Translations under genes and position numbers: made by a program
Notes under the pieces: generated by a model
Databases searched by the model: none
The model's input: the letters and a program-made list of their open reading frames with translations, nothing else
What the model was told of the DNA's origin: nothing
Source of the DNA: Dorea sp. AF36-15AT
GTDB lineage: Bacteria; Bacillota; Clostridia; Lachnospirales; Lachnospiraceae
Assembly (NCBI RefSeq): GCF_003477705.1
Contig: NZ_QUDV01000008.1
Coordinates: 23,702-87,701 of the forward strand
Reading direction: 5' to 3'
DNA: 64,000 bases
In this document: in pieces, positions 52,526 through 60,557 of the stretch
Layout of the letters: each line of letters begins with the position of its first letter
How positions within the stretch are numbered: position 1 is the first letter of the stretch

Positions 52526-53632
52526 ATGACACCTGACGGAAAAACATTCGACCCGGAAACCGTTACCGACAAACAGCTCGTTCAGTACGAACAGGCCATT
52601 GACCGTGGCCTAACCGAAGCCGACGCGCTGCGCCTTGCTGAACACGAGTACAACGGCTTTCAGGCCAATGCCATCATCGCCGCCGCGCTGAACCCGGCGG
52701 TGGGAGAAGACGTGCTGGATGCTCTCGCGACCCCCAAGTACACCGCAGCCCAGATGACGGCCATTGCGAAAATCGCTATCAGGGGCGGAGACTTCGCACG
52801 CTTCCTAGACCCGCAGATGGACGCACGGCGCATGGAAGCCGCCTATCTGGTCGTGGCACACGGGGGGAGCGATTTGCCTGTGGAACGTCTCTCCCGCTCC
52901 CAGCTGCTTACCATCAACAATATCCTTCTGCAAGGCCATGTCCCCTATGAGACCGTCCGCGCCATCGCGAAGCCTGCATTTACCCCTGAGAGCATGGAGG
53001 TCATTGCTGCCGCCATGGAAAACGCATGTCACGACCCCTACACTGGGGAGAACTCCATGACCAAGGCGCAGGTGGCGCGTATCATGAACCCGGACTACAA
53101 GCCGGGACAGCAAATCGCCCTCCTTACCGCCATGCGCGGGCAGTCCCCGGTTGCCGACCTGAGCGATGCGGACTTTGCGGAACTGTTCCCGGCTTCCCTC
53201 TCCGCAGAGCAAATGAGCGCCTGCGCCTATGCCGTGAACCGGTGCGGATATAACGCGCCGCTTCTTATGATGACCATGCAGGTGTGCGCAGGGATGAACG
53301 CGCAACAGCTCATGTCCGTCTTCGATGCGACAGCGGCAGAGCTTTCCGATGCCAATATGGCAAAGGTTTCCACAATCCTTATGTACACCCCAGCCCTTAC
53401 GTCCCAGCAGATGCGCTATCTGCTGGCGGAAGCCAAGGACGGCACCCCGCTTTCGGCTCTGGAATCCATGAAGGAGCATCTGCTGGCACAGGCGGAACCC
53501 GAGAAGGCACAAGTTACCGAAACCGGTGTCAAGTCCGAATCCCGTGACATGGCATCCGGCAAGGAAGCGCTTGCGGAGCGGGCGGGACTTGATGGCACCC
53601 CGAAAATCAATCAGAACAAGGAGATGGAATAG
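52526..53632 (+). CDS. Tagged accessory protein 7, helical-repeat protein
   Basis: A 368-residue, almost wholly helical protein built of units such as ANAIIAAALNPAVGEDVLD, YTAAQMTAIAKIAIRGGDF, AYLVVAHGGSDLPVERLSR and TSQQMRYLLAEAKDG. Similar helical repeats occur in large accessory proteins of Clostridial conjugative elements. The second to fourth units match those of the previous gene. The motif GVKSESRDMASGKEAL is at residue 334, 35 residues from the end. AAAGGAGG precedes the ATG. The stop is followed at once by the next ATG. Confidence 0.8.
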   Translation: MTPDGKTFDPETVTDKQLVQYEQAIDRGLTEADALRLAEHEYNGFQANAIIAAALNPAVGEDVLDALATPKYTAAQMTAIAKIAIRGGDFARFLDPQMDARRMEAAYLVVAHGGSDLPVERLSRSQLLTINNILLQGHVPYETVRAIAKPAFTPESMEVIAAAMENACHDPYTGENSMTKAQVARIMNPDYKPGQQIALLTAMRGQSPVADLSDADFAELFPASLSAEQMSACAYAVNRCGYNAPLLMMTMQVCAGMNAQQLMSVFDATAAELSDANMAKVSTILMYTPALTSQQMRYLLAEAKDGTPLSALESMKEHLLAQAEPEKAQVTETGVKSESRDMASGKEALAERAGLDGTPKINQNKEME

Positions 53633-54247
53633 ATGTTTAACAACATATCGAATCCCAAATGGTTCGGCGATTGGAGCCGTTTGGAAGATGAATATCTCGA
53701 CAACAACTTTACGGAGATTCAAGACAACTTCGCTTTCTCAAAGAGGAAAAAAACCAATGGACTTTTTGGTGCCATCGTCAGTCTGGCTACCGCATTTCCA
53801 GTCCGCGACCCGGAGACCGGACATGCCACCGGCGCTTGGAAGGTGGCCTGCGAGTCCATCGACCTTGACGAGGTGCCGCTTTCCGATATCGCGGACATGA
53901 TTTCCTGCTTTGGCAGCAAGACCATAACCGATTTCCGGCTGTACAACAGGGAAGTCGATATCACCCCATGGCAGCAAGCCCTCGGCGAGCTTTTACTGCG
54001 CGGGCGCGTACAGAAGGACGATTACCCATGGATACAGTGCCCCAACTCCGACTCCGCCTTGAACATGATGAACATGGTCATGGGTGCGAACTTGCCAAAG
54101 GACTTCTTCGATGATTGCACCCTTGGCGATGAGGAATATGGATGCGGCGAGGAAGCACATGAAATGGCTTCTGCACGGAAGGAAATCGACACCCAGACAG
54201 AGACCAAGGATGAACCGGAAGTTGACCCGGACAAGGAGGTGAAATAG
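53633..54247 (+). CDS. Tagged accessory protein 8
   Basis: A 204-residue acidic protein starting MFNNISNPKWFGDWSRLED, with GLFGAIVSLATAFPVRDPE, WKVACESIDLDEVPLSDIA and TPWQQALGELLLRGRVQKD. The motif is degenerate here (GCGEEAHEMASARKEI at residue 170), but it has the same spacing to the end (35 residues) and keeps the Glu and the acidic position 8. It starts directly after the stop of the previous gene and is directly followed by the next, so the three are made together. No family is recognised. Confidence 0.78.
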   Translation: MFNNISNPKWFGDWSRLEDEYLDNNFTEIQDNFAFSKRKKTNGLFGAIVSLATAFPVRDPETGHATGAWKVACESIDLDEVPLSDIADMISCFGSKTITDFRLYNREVDITPWQQALGELLLRGRVQKDDYPWIQCPNSDSALNMMNMVMGANLPKDFFDDCTLGDEEYGCGEEAHEMASARKEIDTQTETKDEPEVDPDKEVK

Positions 54248-55252
54248 ATGACTGATAATTTCAAGGAGATAGGTTCCCTGTTCGGCAGGGAAGGCTCGGG
54301 CGCAGGTTTCGTCAAACAGACGGATAAGGAGTCCTTCACCTATGCCTTCGCTTGGCCGGAGGGGGATACTTGGGCAACCCTCACCGGATATCTGAATTTC
54401 GATGAGCAACCGGAGGAGTACGTGCGCCGCGTGCTGCAAGATGGCGGATTCCGCTCCGATTGGGGCAACCCGGACTACGACCCCATCGGTGATTTCAAGG
54501 AGACAGCCGGTGACGAATATCGGATTCCTCTCCTGAAAGTCCTGCTCCGGGAGCAGCTGGAAAGCCGCTACGAGGTCGCAAACCATTTTTCGACGATGAA
54601 CCGCGCCCGCGTGGAGCTTTCCGCCTTTATCCAGAATGAGGGCGGCGCACCGCTTCCCGAAGACGCACTGGGTACTCCCGAAGAGCAGGGTATCCGTGCC
54701 ATGCTCATCGCCACCGGCGAACCTCCGCGCGAGGTGACCCTTCTGCCGGATAAAAACGGCTCCACCTTGAAATCGCTGCAAGCACTGGTGGGTGGAAATA
54801 TCGAGACTTTCGATATCGCTTTCGGCGAGGAGGTTCCCCTTTACGTGAACAAGGAGTGTCTGTTCACCTGCCCGCCAAACCGTGCCATCTTCGCCACCGA
54901 GGAGATGGCAAAAGCCGGGTATCTCTCCCAGTTCGATTACTCGAAGGTCGTGAAGATGGGGGACTTCTACACCGTCCTGAACGGCGATATCGTAGCCGTG
55001 GGCTTCGACCCGGAGACGGGGGAGAGCCGGTCGCTCACGAATGGGGAGACTGCCCGCGTGGAAGGTTACTTCACCGTTATCAGTAAACCCGGAAGCGGGG
55101 CGAAGGCTGTCGATGATATCCGGCACGGTATCACTCCGGGCGGCTACGACATTTCCGTGGAGATTCACGACTGCACCTCCGGCAGGAACGCGCTCGCGGC
55201 GGATGCGCCTGCAATGGATGCGCCCGGAAAGGATGACCAGAACATCGAATAG
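54248..55252 (+). CDS. Tagged accessory protein 9 with DUF3846-like domain
   Basis: A 334-residue protein. Residues about 160-270 (LQALVGGNIETFDIAFGEEV, LYVNKECLFTCPPNRAIF, DIVAVGFDPETGESRSLTN) fit DUF3846, a domain of unknown role found in plasmid and phage accessory proteins. The N-terminal 150 residues include FTYAFAWPEGDTWATLTGY. The motif DISVEIHDCTSGRNAL is at residue 301, 34 from the end, and is followed by Asp/Ala/Pro-rich sequence. The DUF assignment is by pattern memory. It is translationally coupled to the gene before it. Confidence 0.8.
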   Translation: MTDNFKEIGSLFGREGSGAGFVKQTDKESFTYAFAWPEGDTWATLTGYLNFDEQPEEYVRRVLQDGGFRSDWGNPDYDPIGDFKETAGDEYRIPLLKVLLREQLESRYEVANHFSTMNRARVELSAFIQNEGGAPLPEDALGTPEEQGIRAMLIATGEPPREVTLLPDKNGSTLKSLQALVGGNIETFDIAFGEEVPLYVNKECLFTCPPNRAIFATEEMAKAGYLSQFDYSKVVKMGDFYTVLNGDIVAVGFDPETGESRSLTNGETARVEGYFTVISKPGSGAKAVDDIRHGITPGGYDISVEIHDCTSGRNALAADAPAMDAPGKDDQNIE

Positions 55253-55343
55253 AACCCAAAGTGACAAAAAATTGAAAGACAGGATGCCGCATCCCGTATG
55301 GGAGCGGCATCTCCACAAATGCGAAAAAGAACGGGAGGTGCGA

Positions 55344-56093
55344 ATGATGAAAGCAGAAAAAGGCTCCGAGATTATCACGACCATCTGCGAGTACGAGAAC
55401 TCCGTGGCAATGCCGGATAATGAACGCCTAACCTATCTCGACACGTGCGGCATCGCCCGCCTTAAGGATGGGAACGGAAATGTAAAAGCACAAGAAGCCT
55501 ATGCAAACAGATGCAGCGAGTACCTGCGGTTCGGACACGAAGTTGACCTTGCCGCCTGCGGCGTATACAGCCCCTACGATGCCCTGAAAGTCTGCGACAC
55601 GCCGGAGATATTCTTGAAGACCGGGTTCGAGCAGCGCCCCATGCTCTACACGCAGAAGCATCTCTTTCAGGCTCTCACACCGAAATCCGATTACAACCCC
55701 CACCGGCACGGCTTCTCCATCGAACAGGTAAAGCGTTTTCCCGAGCTTCTTGCTTCCCCGGTGGTTCTCGCCAACAGCCCGACCAGGGATGATGTTCTGC
55801 TTGCCATCCTTCTCGCGACCGATGCCTACGACACCCCGCTCATCGCGGGCATCAAGCCGGACGGCACGGGAAACTACGGGGAGCGCGAAGTTGAGACGAA
55901 TATGGTTTTGAGCGTCTACAGCAGGCAAAACTTCATCCGTTACTTCGCCCTGTTACGGGATATGAATGCCTTCGTGTTCGTAAGCGGCAGGAAAATCGAA
56001 GCGCTCGAAGACCTATCCGGGCTTCTGCTTGCGGGAAATTGCTCCGGTCTCGATATTGACAGGATTCTGCAACGCCCGAAGTGCCTTGGATAG
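55344..56093 (+). CDS. MuF C-terminal-domain-like protein
   Basis: A 249-residue soluble protein without the tag. The C-terminal 150 residues have the MuF_C pattern: HGFSIEQVKRFPELLASPVV, RDDVLLAILLATDAYDTPL, NMVLSVYSRQNFIRYFALLR and AFVFVSGRKIEAL. This domain is usually the end of phage MuF or of very large plasmid polyvalent proteins, where it is thought to be a nuclease-type or toxin-type module. Here it stands nearly alone. GGGAGG precedes two adjacent ATG codons (55344 and 55347). The function is unproven. Confidence 0.75.
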   Translation: MMKAEKGSEIITTICEYENSVAMPDNERLTYLDTCGIARLKDGNGNVKAQEAYANRCSEYLRFGHEVDLAACGVYSPYDALKVCDTPEIFLKTGFEQRPMLYTQKHLFQALTPKSDYNPHRHGFSIEQVKRFPELLASPVVLANSPTRDDVLLAILLATDAYDTPLIAGIKPDGTGNYGEREVETNMVLSVYSRQNFIRYFALLRDMNAFVFVSGRKIEALEDLSGLLLAGNCSGLDIDRILQRPKCLG

Positions 56094-56175
56094 ATACGCA
56101 GGCCGTTAACGATTACCGGCTGGATAGGGGATATTAACCTTCGCCCCTTGAATGAAGCAGAAAGGAGAAAACCAT

Positions 56176-58362
56176 ATGAGCAAATTAGTCATCGCGGAGA
56201 AGCCGATGCTCGCCCGCGATATCGCCCGCGCCATCACGGGAAAAGAGGTGTCCGAAAGCGCCCACCTTCCCATCTCGGGAAACGGCTACACGGTCTGTGC
56301 CTGCGCCGGTCACCTTTTGGAACTGGTAAAACCGGATACCATCGACCCAAAATGGGGAATGCCTTGGAGCCTTGATGTACTCCCTATCGAGGTTCACGAC
56401 TGGCCGAAGGAACCGGCGGTCGATAAGAAGACCGGAGAGAGCAAGAAGCCCCTCATAGACCAGATTGCGGGACTCCTTAAAACTTGCGATTCCGTCATCG
56501 CCGCCGGTGACCCGGACGATGAGGGGCAGCTTATCGTGGACGAGCTTTTGGATTACCTCGGCTACGCCGGTAAGGTTGAGCGCGTCTACGTGAATGACAA
56601 CATCGAGAAGAACATCGTGAGGGCGTTCGACAAGCTCGTGCCCAACGACTCCTGCCGGGGTGCCGGGAACGCCGCCTATGCCCGACAGATGGCGGATATG
56701 TGCTTCGGCGTGAACGAGACGAGACTCGCCACCAAGCGTCTCGACGGCCTGTTCACCGTCGGACGCGTGCAGACACCGACGCTGGGGCTTGTGGTGAAAC
56801 GCGACGAAGCCATCGCCCACCACGTCACCCGAAAGTTCTACGAGCTGTTTGCAAGCGGTGATTCGGATGCCGGAGAACTCTCCTTCAAGTATCTGCCGGG
56901 AAAGGAGCTGCTTGCCGGTGAGAAGCATCTGTTCGAGCGGCATATGCTGGAAGCCCTTAAGGAAAAGCTCGACGGACGCGACCTGCACTTTGAAACGACC
57001 GTATCGAAAAAGCAGGAGAACCCGCCGCTTCCCTACAACTTGACCGTGCTGCTTTCCGACATGAGCGAGCGCTTCGGCTTCACTGCCGCCGAGACTCAGC
57101 AAATCACGCAGGATTTGCGTGATAAGTACAAAGCCATCACCTACAACCGCTCCGATTCCCAATACCTCAAGGAAGAGCACCGAGAGCAGGCACCGGCAGT
57201 CCTTGCGCAGGCGATGAAGAACCTCGGTGTGCGCTGGCCTTTGGATTACCGGCTCCATTCCAAGGCGTTCAACGATGGGAACGTGACCGCCCACCACGGC
57301 ATCATCCCGCAGGAAGCGGATGCGCCCGTGTCCGCGATGGAACCGGACGAAGCCAAGGTCTACACCGCCATCTGCGAGCGCTATGCGATGCAATTTCTTC
57401 CTCCCGCCGTGTACGACGTGAGCGAGAGCACGGTAAGCGTGGACGGCGGAACGCTTAAGCTCACAGCGAAGCGCCTTTCGGACGCGGGGTTCACGGCTGT
57501 CTTCCCGAACGTCTCGAACAGCCGTGTCAGAGAGGATTCCGATACAGGGAACCCATGGGTTCCCGCAGGAAGCCACACCCTTGCCGGTATCTCTTGCTCA
57601 ATCACGGAAGGGGAGACCACCCCGCCCGCACCCTATACGGAGGGCACCCTCATCACAGACATGGCATCCATCGCGAAGTACGTCAAAGACCCGGAAATCC
57701 GGGAAATCCTTAAGCGTAAGGATGACGGCAAGAAGGGCGAACACGGCGGTATCGGAACGACGGCCACCCGCTCCTCCATCATCGAGGGTCTGAAAACCCG
57801 TGGCTACCTTGAGGAACGAAAGGGAAAGGTTCGAGCAACCGATAAGGCCAAGGCGTTCTACGCACTCCTCCCGCCGGAGATTCGCGGTGCAGACGTGACC
57901 GCAAGATGGTGGCTCATCCAACAGGATATCGCAGACGGTAAGGCGGACGTGAACGCCCTGCAAGATTCCGTCATCGAGGTCTTCAATCACCACCGCGAGA
58001 CCGCCTACGTGGGCGCATCCATCGCAGGTACCGGAAAGACCGTAGTGGGCAAGTGTCCGAGGTGCGGCAAGGACGTTATAAAGACCGGCTCCATCTACGC
58101 CTGCTCCTCCATCAAGAACGAGAAGCAGGAAGACGGCACTTGGAAGGAGGTCGCGGGCTGCGGGTTCAAGCTGTTTGGCTTCTGCACCAAGAAGTTCACC
58201 GAGAAGCAGGCCGCATCCCTTCTTGACGGGAAGGCGGTCTCGCTAAGGGGCTGCAAGTCCAAGGCCGGAAAGACCTTCGATTGCACAGTCGTTCTTCAAA
58301 AGGACGGGTCGGTAGAACCTATTTTCACACCGAGAAAACCCACGAAGAAAGGCCGCAGGTAG
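56176..58362 (+). CDS. topB: Topoisomerase III-type type IA DNA topoisomerase
   Basis: A 728-residue enzyme beginning MSKLVIAEKPMLARDIARA (Toprim). It then has VIAAGDPDDEGQLIVDELL with the acidic triad, RLDGLFTVGRVQTPTLGLV, and AITYNRSDSQYLKEEH with the catalytic tyrosine in place of the usual YPRTDS. GGIGTTATRSSIIEGLKTR is followed by a C-terminal zinc-ribbon (KCPRCGKDVIKTGSIYAC). Conjugative elements often carry such enzymes to resolve DNA during transfer and replication. The start at 56176 has AAAGGAG upstream. The gene lacks the shared tag, and a 60-base gap upstream may hold its promoter. Confidence 0.94.
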   Translation: MSKLVIAEKPMLARDIARAITGKEVSESAHLPISGNGYTVCACAGHLLELVKPDTIDPKWGMPWSLDVLPIEVHDWPKEPAVDKKTGESKKPLIDQIAGLLKTCDSVIAAGDPDDEGQLIVDELLDYLGYAGKVERVYVNDNIEKNIVRAFDKLVPNDSCRGAGNAAYARQMADMCFGVNETRLATKRLDGLFTVGRVQTPTLGLVVKRDEAIAHHVTRKFYELFASGDSDAGELSFKYLPGKELLAGEKHLFERHMLEALKEKLDGRDLHFETTVSKKQENPPLPYNLTVLLSDMSERFGFTAAETQQITQDLRDKYKAITYNRSDSQYLKEEHREQAPAVLAQAMKNLGVRWPLDYRLHSKAFNDGNVTAHHGIIPQEADAPVSAMEPDEAKVYTAICERYAMQFLPPAVYDVSESTVSVDGGTLKLTAKRLSDAGFTAVFPNVSNSRVREDSDTGNPWVPAGSHTLAGISCSITEGETTPPAPYTEGTLITDMASIAKYVKDPEIREILKRKDDGKKGEHGGIGTTATRSSIIEGLKTRGYLEERKGKVRATDKAKAFYALLPPEIRGADVTARWWLIQQDIADGKADVNALQDSVIEVFNHHRETAYVGASIAGTGKTVVGKCPRCGKDVIKTGSIYACSSIKNEKQEDGTWKEVAGCGFKLFGFCTKKFTEKQAASLLDGKAVSLRGCKSKAGKTFDCTVVLQKDGSVEPIFTPRKPTKKGRR

Positions 58363-58383
58363 CGGCAGAAAGGAAGGAATGAC

Positions 58384-59142
58384 ATGGCAACACTCCTATC
58401 ACCGGATATGCTTCCCGAGGATATTCGGAACATGGATTTCGGGCAGGCTTCCATGCCCCACGCGCCCGAAGCCCAGACCCCGGAAGCGCCCTACGATACG
58501 ACCACATCCGCACCAGACCGCCCTGCCATACCACTCTCCCCGGACATGCTTTCCGGGAACCTGCAAGGAAACGACAGTGAGAAATCGGGCATCGAGTTCT
58601 CCTTCGATGCCTTCGGATACACCCAGCAGGTCGAACTCGTCAGGGAGTCCTATGCGGACGGCAACCTTGCAGTGACCGCCTATCTCTCCGACCCAACCGA
58701 GGAATCGTTCGGACAGCCTTGGAGCAGCGTCACCGTAAACTTCGGTTCCCCACTGCAACAGGACGCGACCGTTTTCCTAGACACCAATAACATGGGAGAA
58801 GCGATGCTCTCGAAAATCTCCCAGCTCGGAGCCTTCACCGGCCAGTTCATGCGTTCGGGGTTCTGCTCCTACCCGGCCTTCACCTTCGATACCGAAGTCA
58901 TGGGCAACATGCGTGACTTAAACGAGTTCGCATCGGCAGACCACAGCAGCCTTGCCAAAATGCAGGATGCGTGCCACGCGGCACTCGAAAACGTATACGG
59001 CAGCGAGTTCACGGATGCCTTGGAAAGCGGTTACGACCTGAACGCCGAATCCCATGACTGCGCTTCCGGAAGCGCCGTACTCGAAACCTGCGATACGACC
59101 CGCGCGGAACAACCCACGAACCATGTGAAGGGGGTGCGATAG
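58384..59142 (+). CDS. Tagged accessory protein 10 with DUF4313-like domain
   Basis: A 252-residue protein with a Pro-rich N-terminus containing the repeated phrase LSPDMLP/LSPDMLS. A domain follows (about 75-175) with LAVTAYLSDPTEESFGQPW, SVTVNFGSPLQQDATVFLD, TNNMGEAML and SGFCSYPAFTFD, the pattern of DUF4313, common in plasmid and ICE accessory genes. The motif DLNAESHDCASGSAVL is at residue 218, 35 from the end. GAAAGGAAGG precedes the ATG. The DUF assignment is by memory. Confidence 0.8.
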   Translation: MATLLSPDMLPEDIRNMDFGQASMPHAPEAQTPEAPYDTTTSAPDRPAIPLSPDMLSGNLQGNDSEKSGIEFSFDAFGYTQQVELVRESYADGNLAVTAYLSDPTEESFGQPWSSVTVNFGSPLQQDATVFLDTNNMGEAMLSKISQLGAFTGQFMRSGFCSYPAFTFDTEVMGNMRDLNEFASADHSSLAKMQDACHAALENVYGSEFTDALESGYDLNAESHDCASGSAVLETCDTTRAEQPTNHVKGVR

Positions 59143-59219
59143 GCATGAGCCGCTTTCACTCGAACCGGACTTGCATCCGTTCGCCGACAGCTATCCCAAG
59201 CAGCCAAAACACACCATTG

Positions 59220-59228
59220 TGCTAAAAT
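59220..59228 (+). promoter_or_regulatory. Extended -10 promoter-like element
   Basis: TGCTAAAAT (TGn plus TAAAAT) lies 64 bases before the gene at 59292, in a 150-base gap. It resembles the extended -10 found before the first gene of this region. No -35 is evident. Confidence 0.5.
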
Positions 59229-59291
59229 CGGGTACCGTATACACACCGCGCGGGACTACCCGTTCCGCACAGACAGAAAGGATGAAAAAAC

Positions 59292-59822
59292 ATGCCCAAG
59301 AAGACACTGGAGCCAGAGCAGGCTCCCAAGGCAGACAACTACGCCAAAATCAACATGCCCGCCGCCTTCCTCACGCCCCACGACATTCAGACAAGTGACG
59401 GGCGCACCTTCGAGAAGTGCTTCGTTTCCTTCCCCAAGGGGACGAAGGTGAACGGCATCGACGTGAGCGGCTTCTCAACCGATGTGTTCCTCTCCGACTA
59501 CATGAAGAAGGACATGCTTGAGAAGGGACGCGCCACGGTCTCGTTCAAGAAGGACGAGCCGGTGCCCATCTGGACGGGGAAGAAGGACGATGCCGAGCAC
59601 CCGTATCAGCGCTACGAGGTGAAGGCCACCGACCTCACCCACGCACTCAAGGTGGCGCAGGATACCTATAAGGCCGGAAAAGCCGCAGAGCGTGCCGCCG
59701 CCAAGGACGGCGTGAGCCTTGCGGGGGAAGCACGCGACATGGAGACCGGGAAGGACGCGCTCGCAGGCGATGACCCCGCCAAGTCCACCAAGTCGCGAAC
59801 CGGGCAGGATATCGCCCAGTAG
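59292..59822 (+). CDS. Tagged accessory protein 11
   Basis: A 176-residue protein with a compact, beta-rich front (INMPAAFLTPHDIQTSDGRT, FEKCFVSFPKGTKVNGIDV, ATVSFKKDEPVPIWTGKKD). This looks like a small single-domain binder, possibly OB-like, followed by an Ala/Lys-rich helix. The tag SLAGEARDMETGKDAL is at residue 142, 35 from the end, and is the second closest to consensus. AGAAAGGA precedes the ATG. Proteins of this kind occur in Clostridial elements, but I know no function. Confidence 0.8.
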   Translation: MPKKTLEPEQAPKADNYAKINMPAAFLTPHDIQTSDGRTFEKCFVSFPKGTKVNGIDVSGFSTDVFLSDYMKKDMLEKGRATVSFKKDEPVPIWTGKKDDAEHPYQRYEVKATDLTHALKVAQDTYKAGKAAERAAAKDGVSLAGEARDMETGKDALAGDDPAKSTKSRTGQDIAQ

Positions 59823-59846
59823 TACAGAGGAAAGAGGTGACAGTTC

Positions 59847-60470
59847 ATGGTAATCGAGGTGCTCTACAAGTCCTTCCGCTACGAGAAGTTCGACTCATCC
59901 GCCCAGACGAACTCCGAGCCGTTCCGCGCGAAGGGAACGAACATCCTTACCGACTGGAACCTCTACCTCGGTGCCCTTGAGGAAAACGGCATCATTCTCG
60001 CAGAGCACTGGTATGACGGAAATCCGCAGCACGCAGGCGGACAGGTGACCCTTGAGGGCACCAAGGTTCCCGCCGCCACCCGTCAGGTCGGGAGCGCCAT
60101 GCTCCTCGTCTCGCCAGATGAGCTGGACGATGTAGTCTGGCTCAAGAAGGACGGCGAAAAGCTCCTGTGGCGGGAGGGCGATGAGCTGATAAACGGCGAG
60201 CGGTTCTTCGCCATGGAGCAGCTGTGTTACTCCGATGCCACAGTGCAATCCGTCAACCGCCGCGCCATCGCCGTGTTCGACTACTTGAAACATGCGCACC
60301 CGACATACTCGGATGATGAGATTGCCCGCATCATGGGCTACACCGAATCCGCCATCGAGCGCATCCGCGATGCAGAAATCTCTCAGGACGAGGGCTTCGC
60401 AGACGATGATGGGGAAGGGCAAAACGAGGAAAACAACACCGGGGCTATCGGCGGATATGACTTCGGTTAG
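59847..60470 (+). CDS. Hypothetical protein with possible helix-turn-helix
   Basis: A 207-residue protein. The front (VIEVLYKSFRYEKFDSSAQ, ILTDWNLYLGALEENGIIL) is unknown. Residues 140-175 (AIAVFDYLKHAHPTYSDDEI, ARIMGYTESAIERIRDAEI) look like a helix-turn-helix, and the end is acidic (DEGFADDDGEGQNEEN). It lacks the shared tag, although it sits between tagged genes and the surface protein. GAAAGAGGTGAC precedes the ATG. It could regulate the downstream surface-protein gene, but nothing proves it. Confidence 0.7.
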   Translation: MVIEVLYKSFRYEKFDSSAQTNSEPFRAKGTNILTDWNLYLGALEENGIILAEHWYDGNPQHAGGQVTLEGTKVPAATRQVGSAMLLVSPDELDDVVWLKKDGEKLLWREGDELINGERFFAMEQLCYSDATVQSVNRRAIAVFDYLKHAHPTYSDDEIARIMGYTESAIERIRDAEISQDEGFADDDGEGQNEENNTGAIGGYDFG

Positions 60471-60557
60471 AGATAAAACGCAACGAGAAACGCAGTTCAA
60501 ACGAACCACCAACGAAGCTACAGAAAACCACGCAAACAAAGGAAGGAGAAAGAACAC

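Noticed and set aside
53993..57576. Long minus-strand frames (463 residues each) opposite the accessory and topoisomerase genes
   Set aside because: The plus-strand genes have ribosome sites and recognisable domains; the antisense frames have neither and arise from high GC content.
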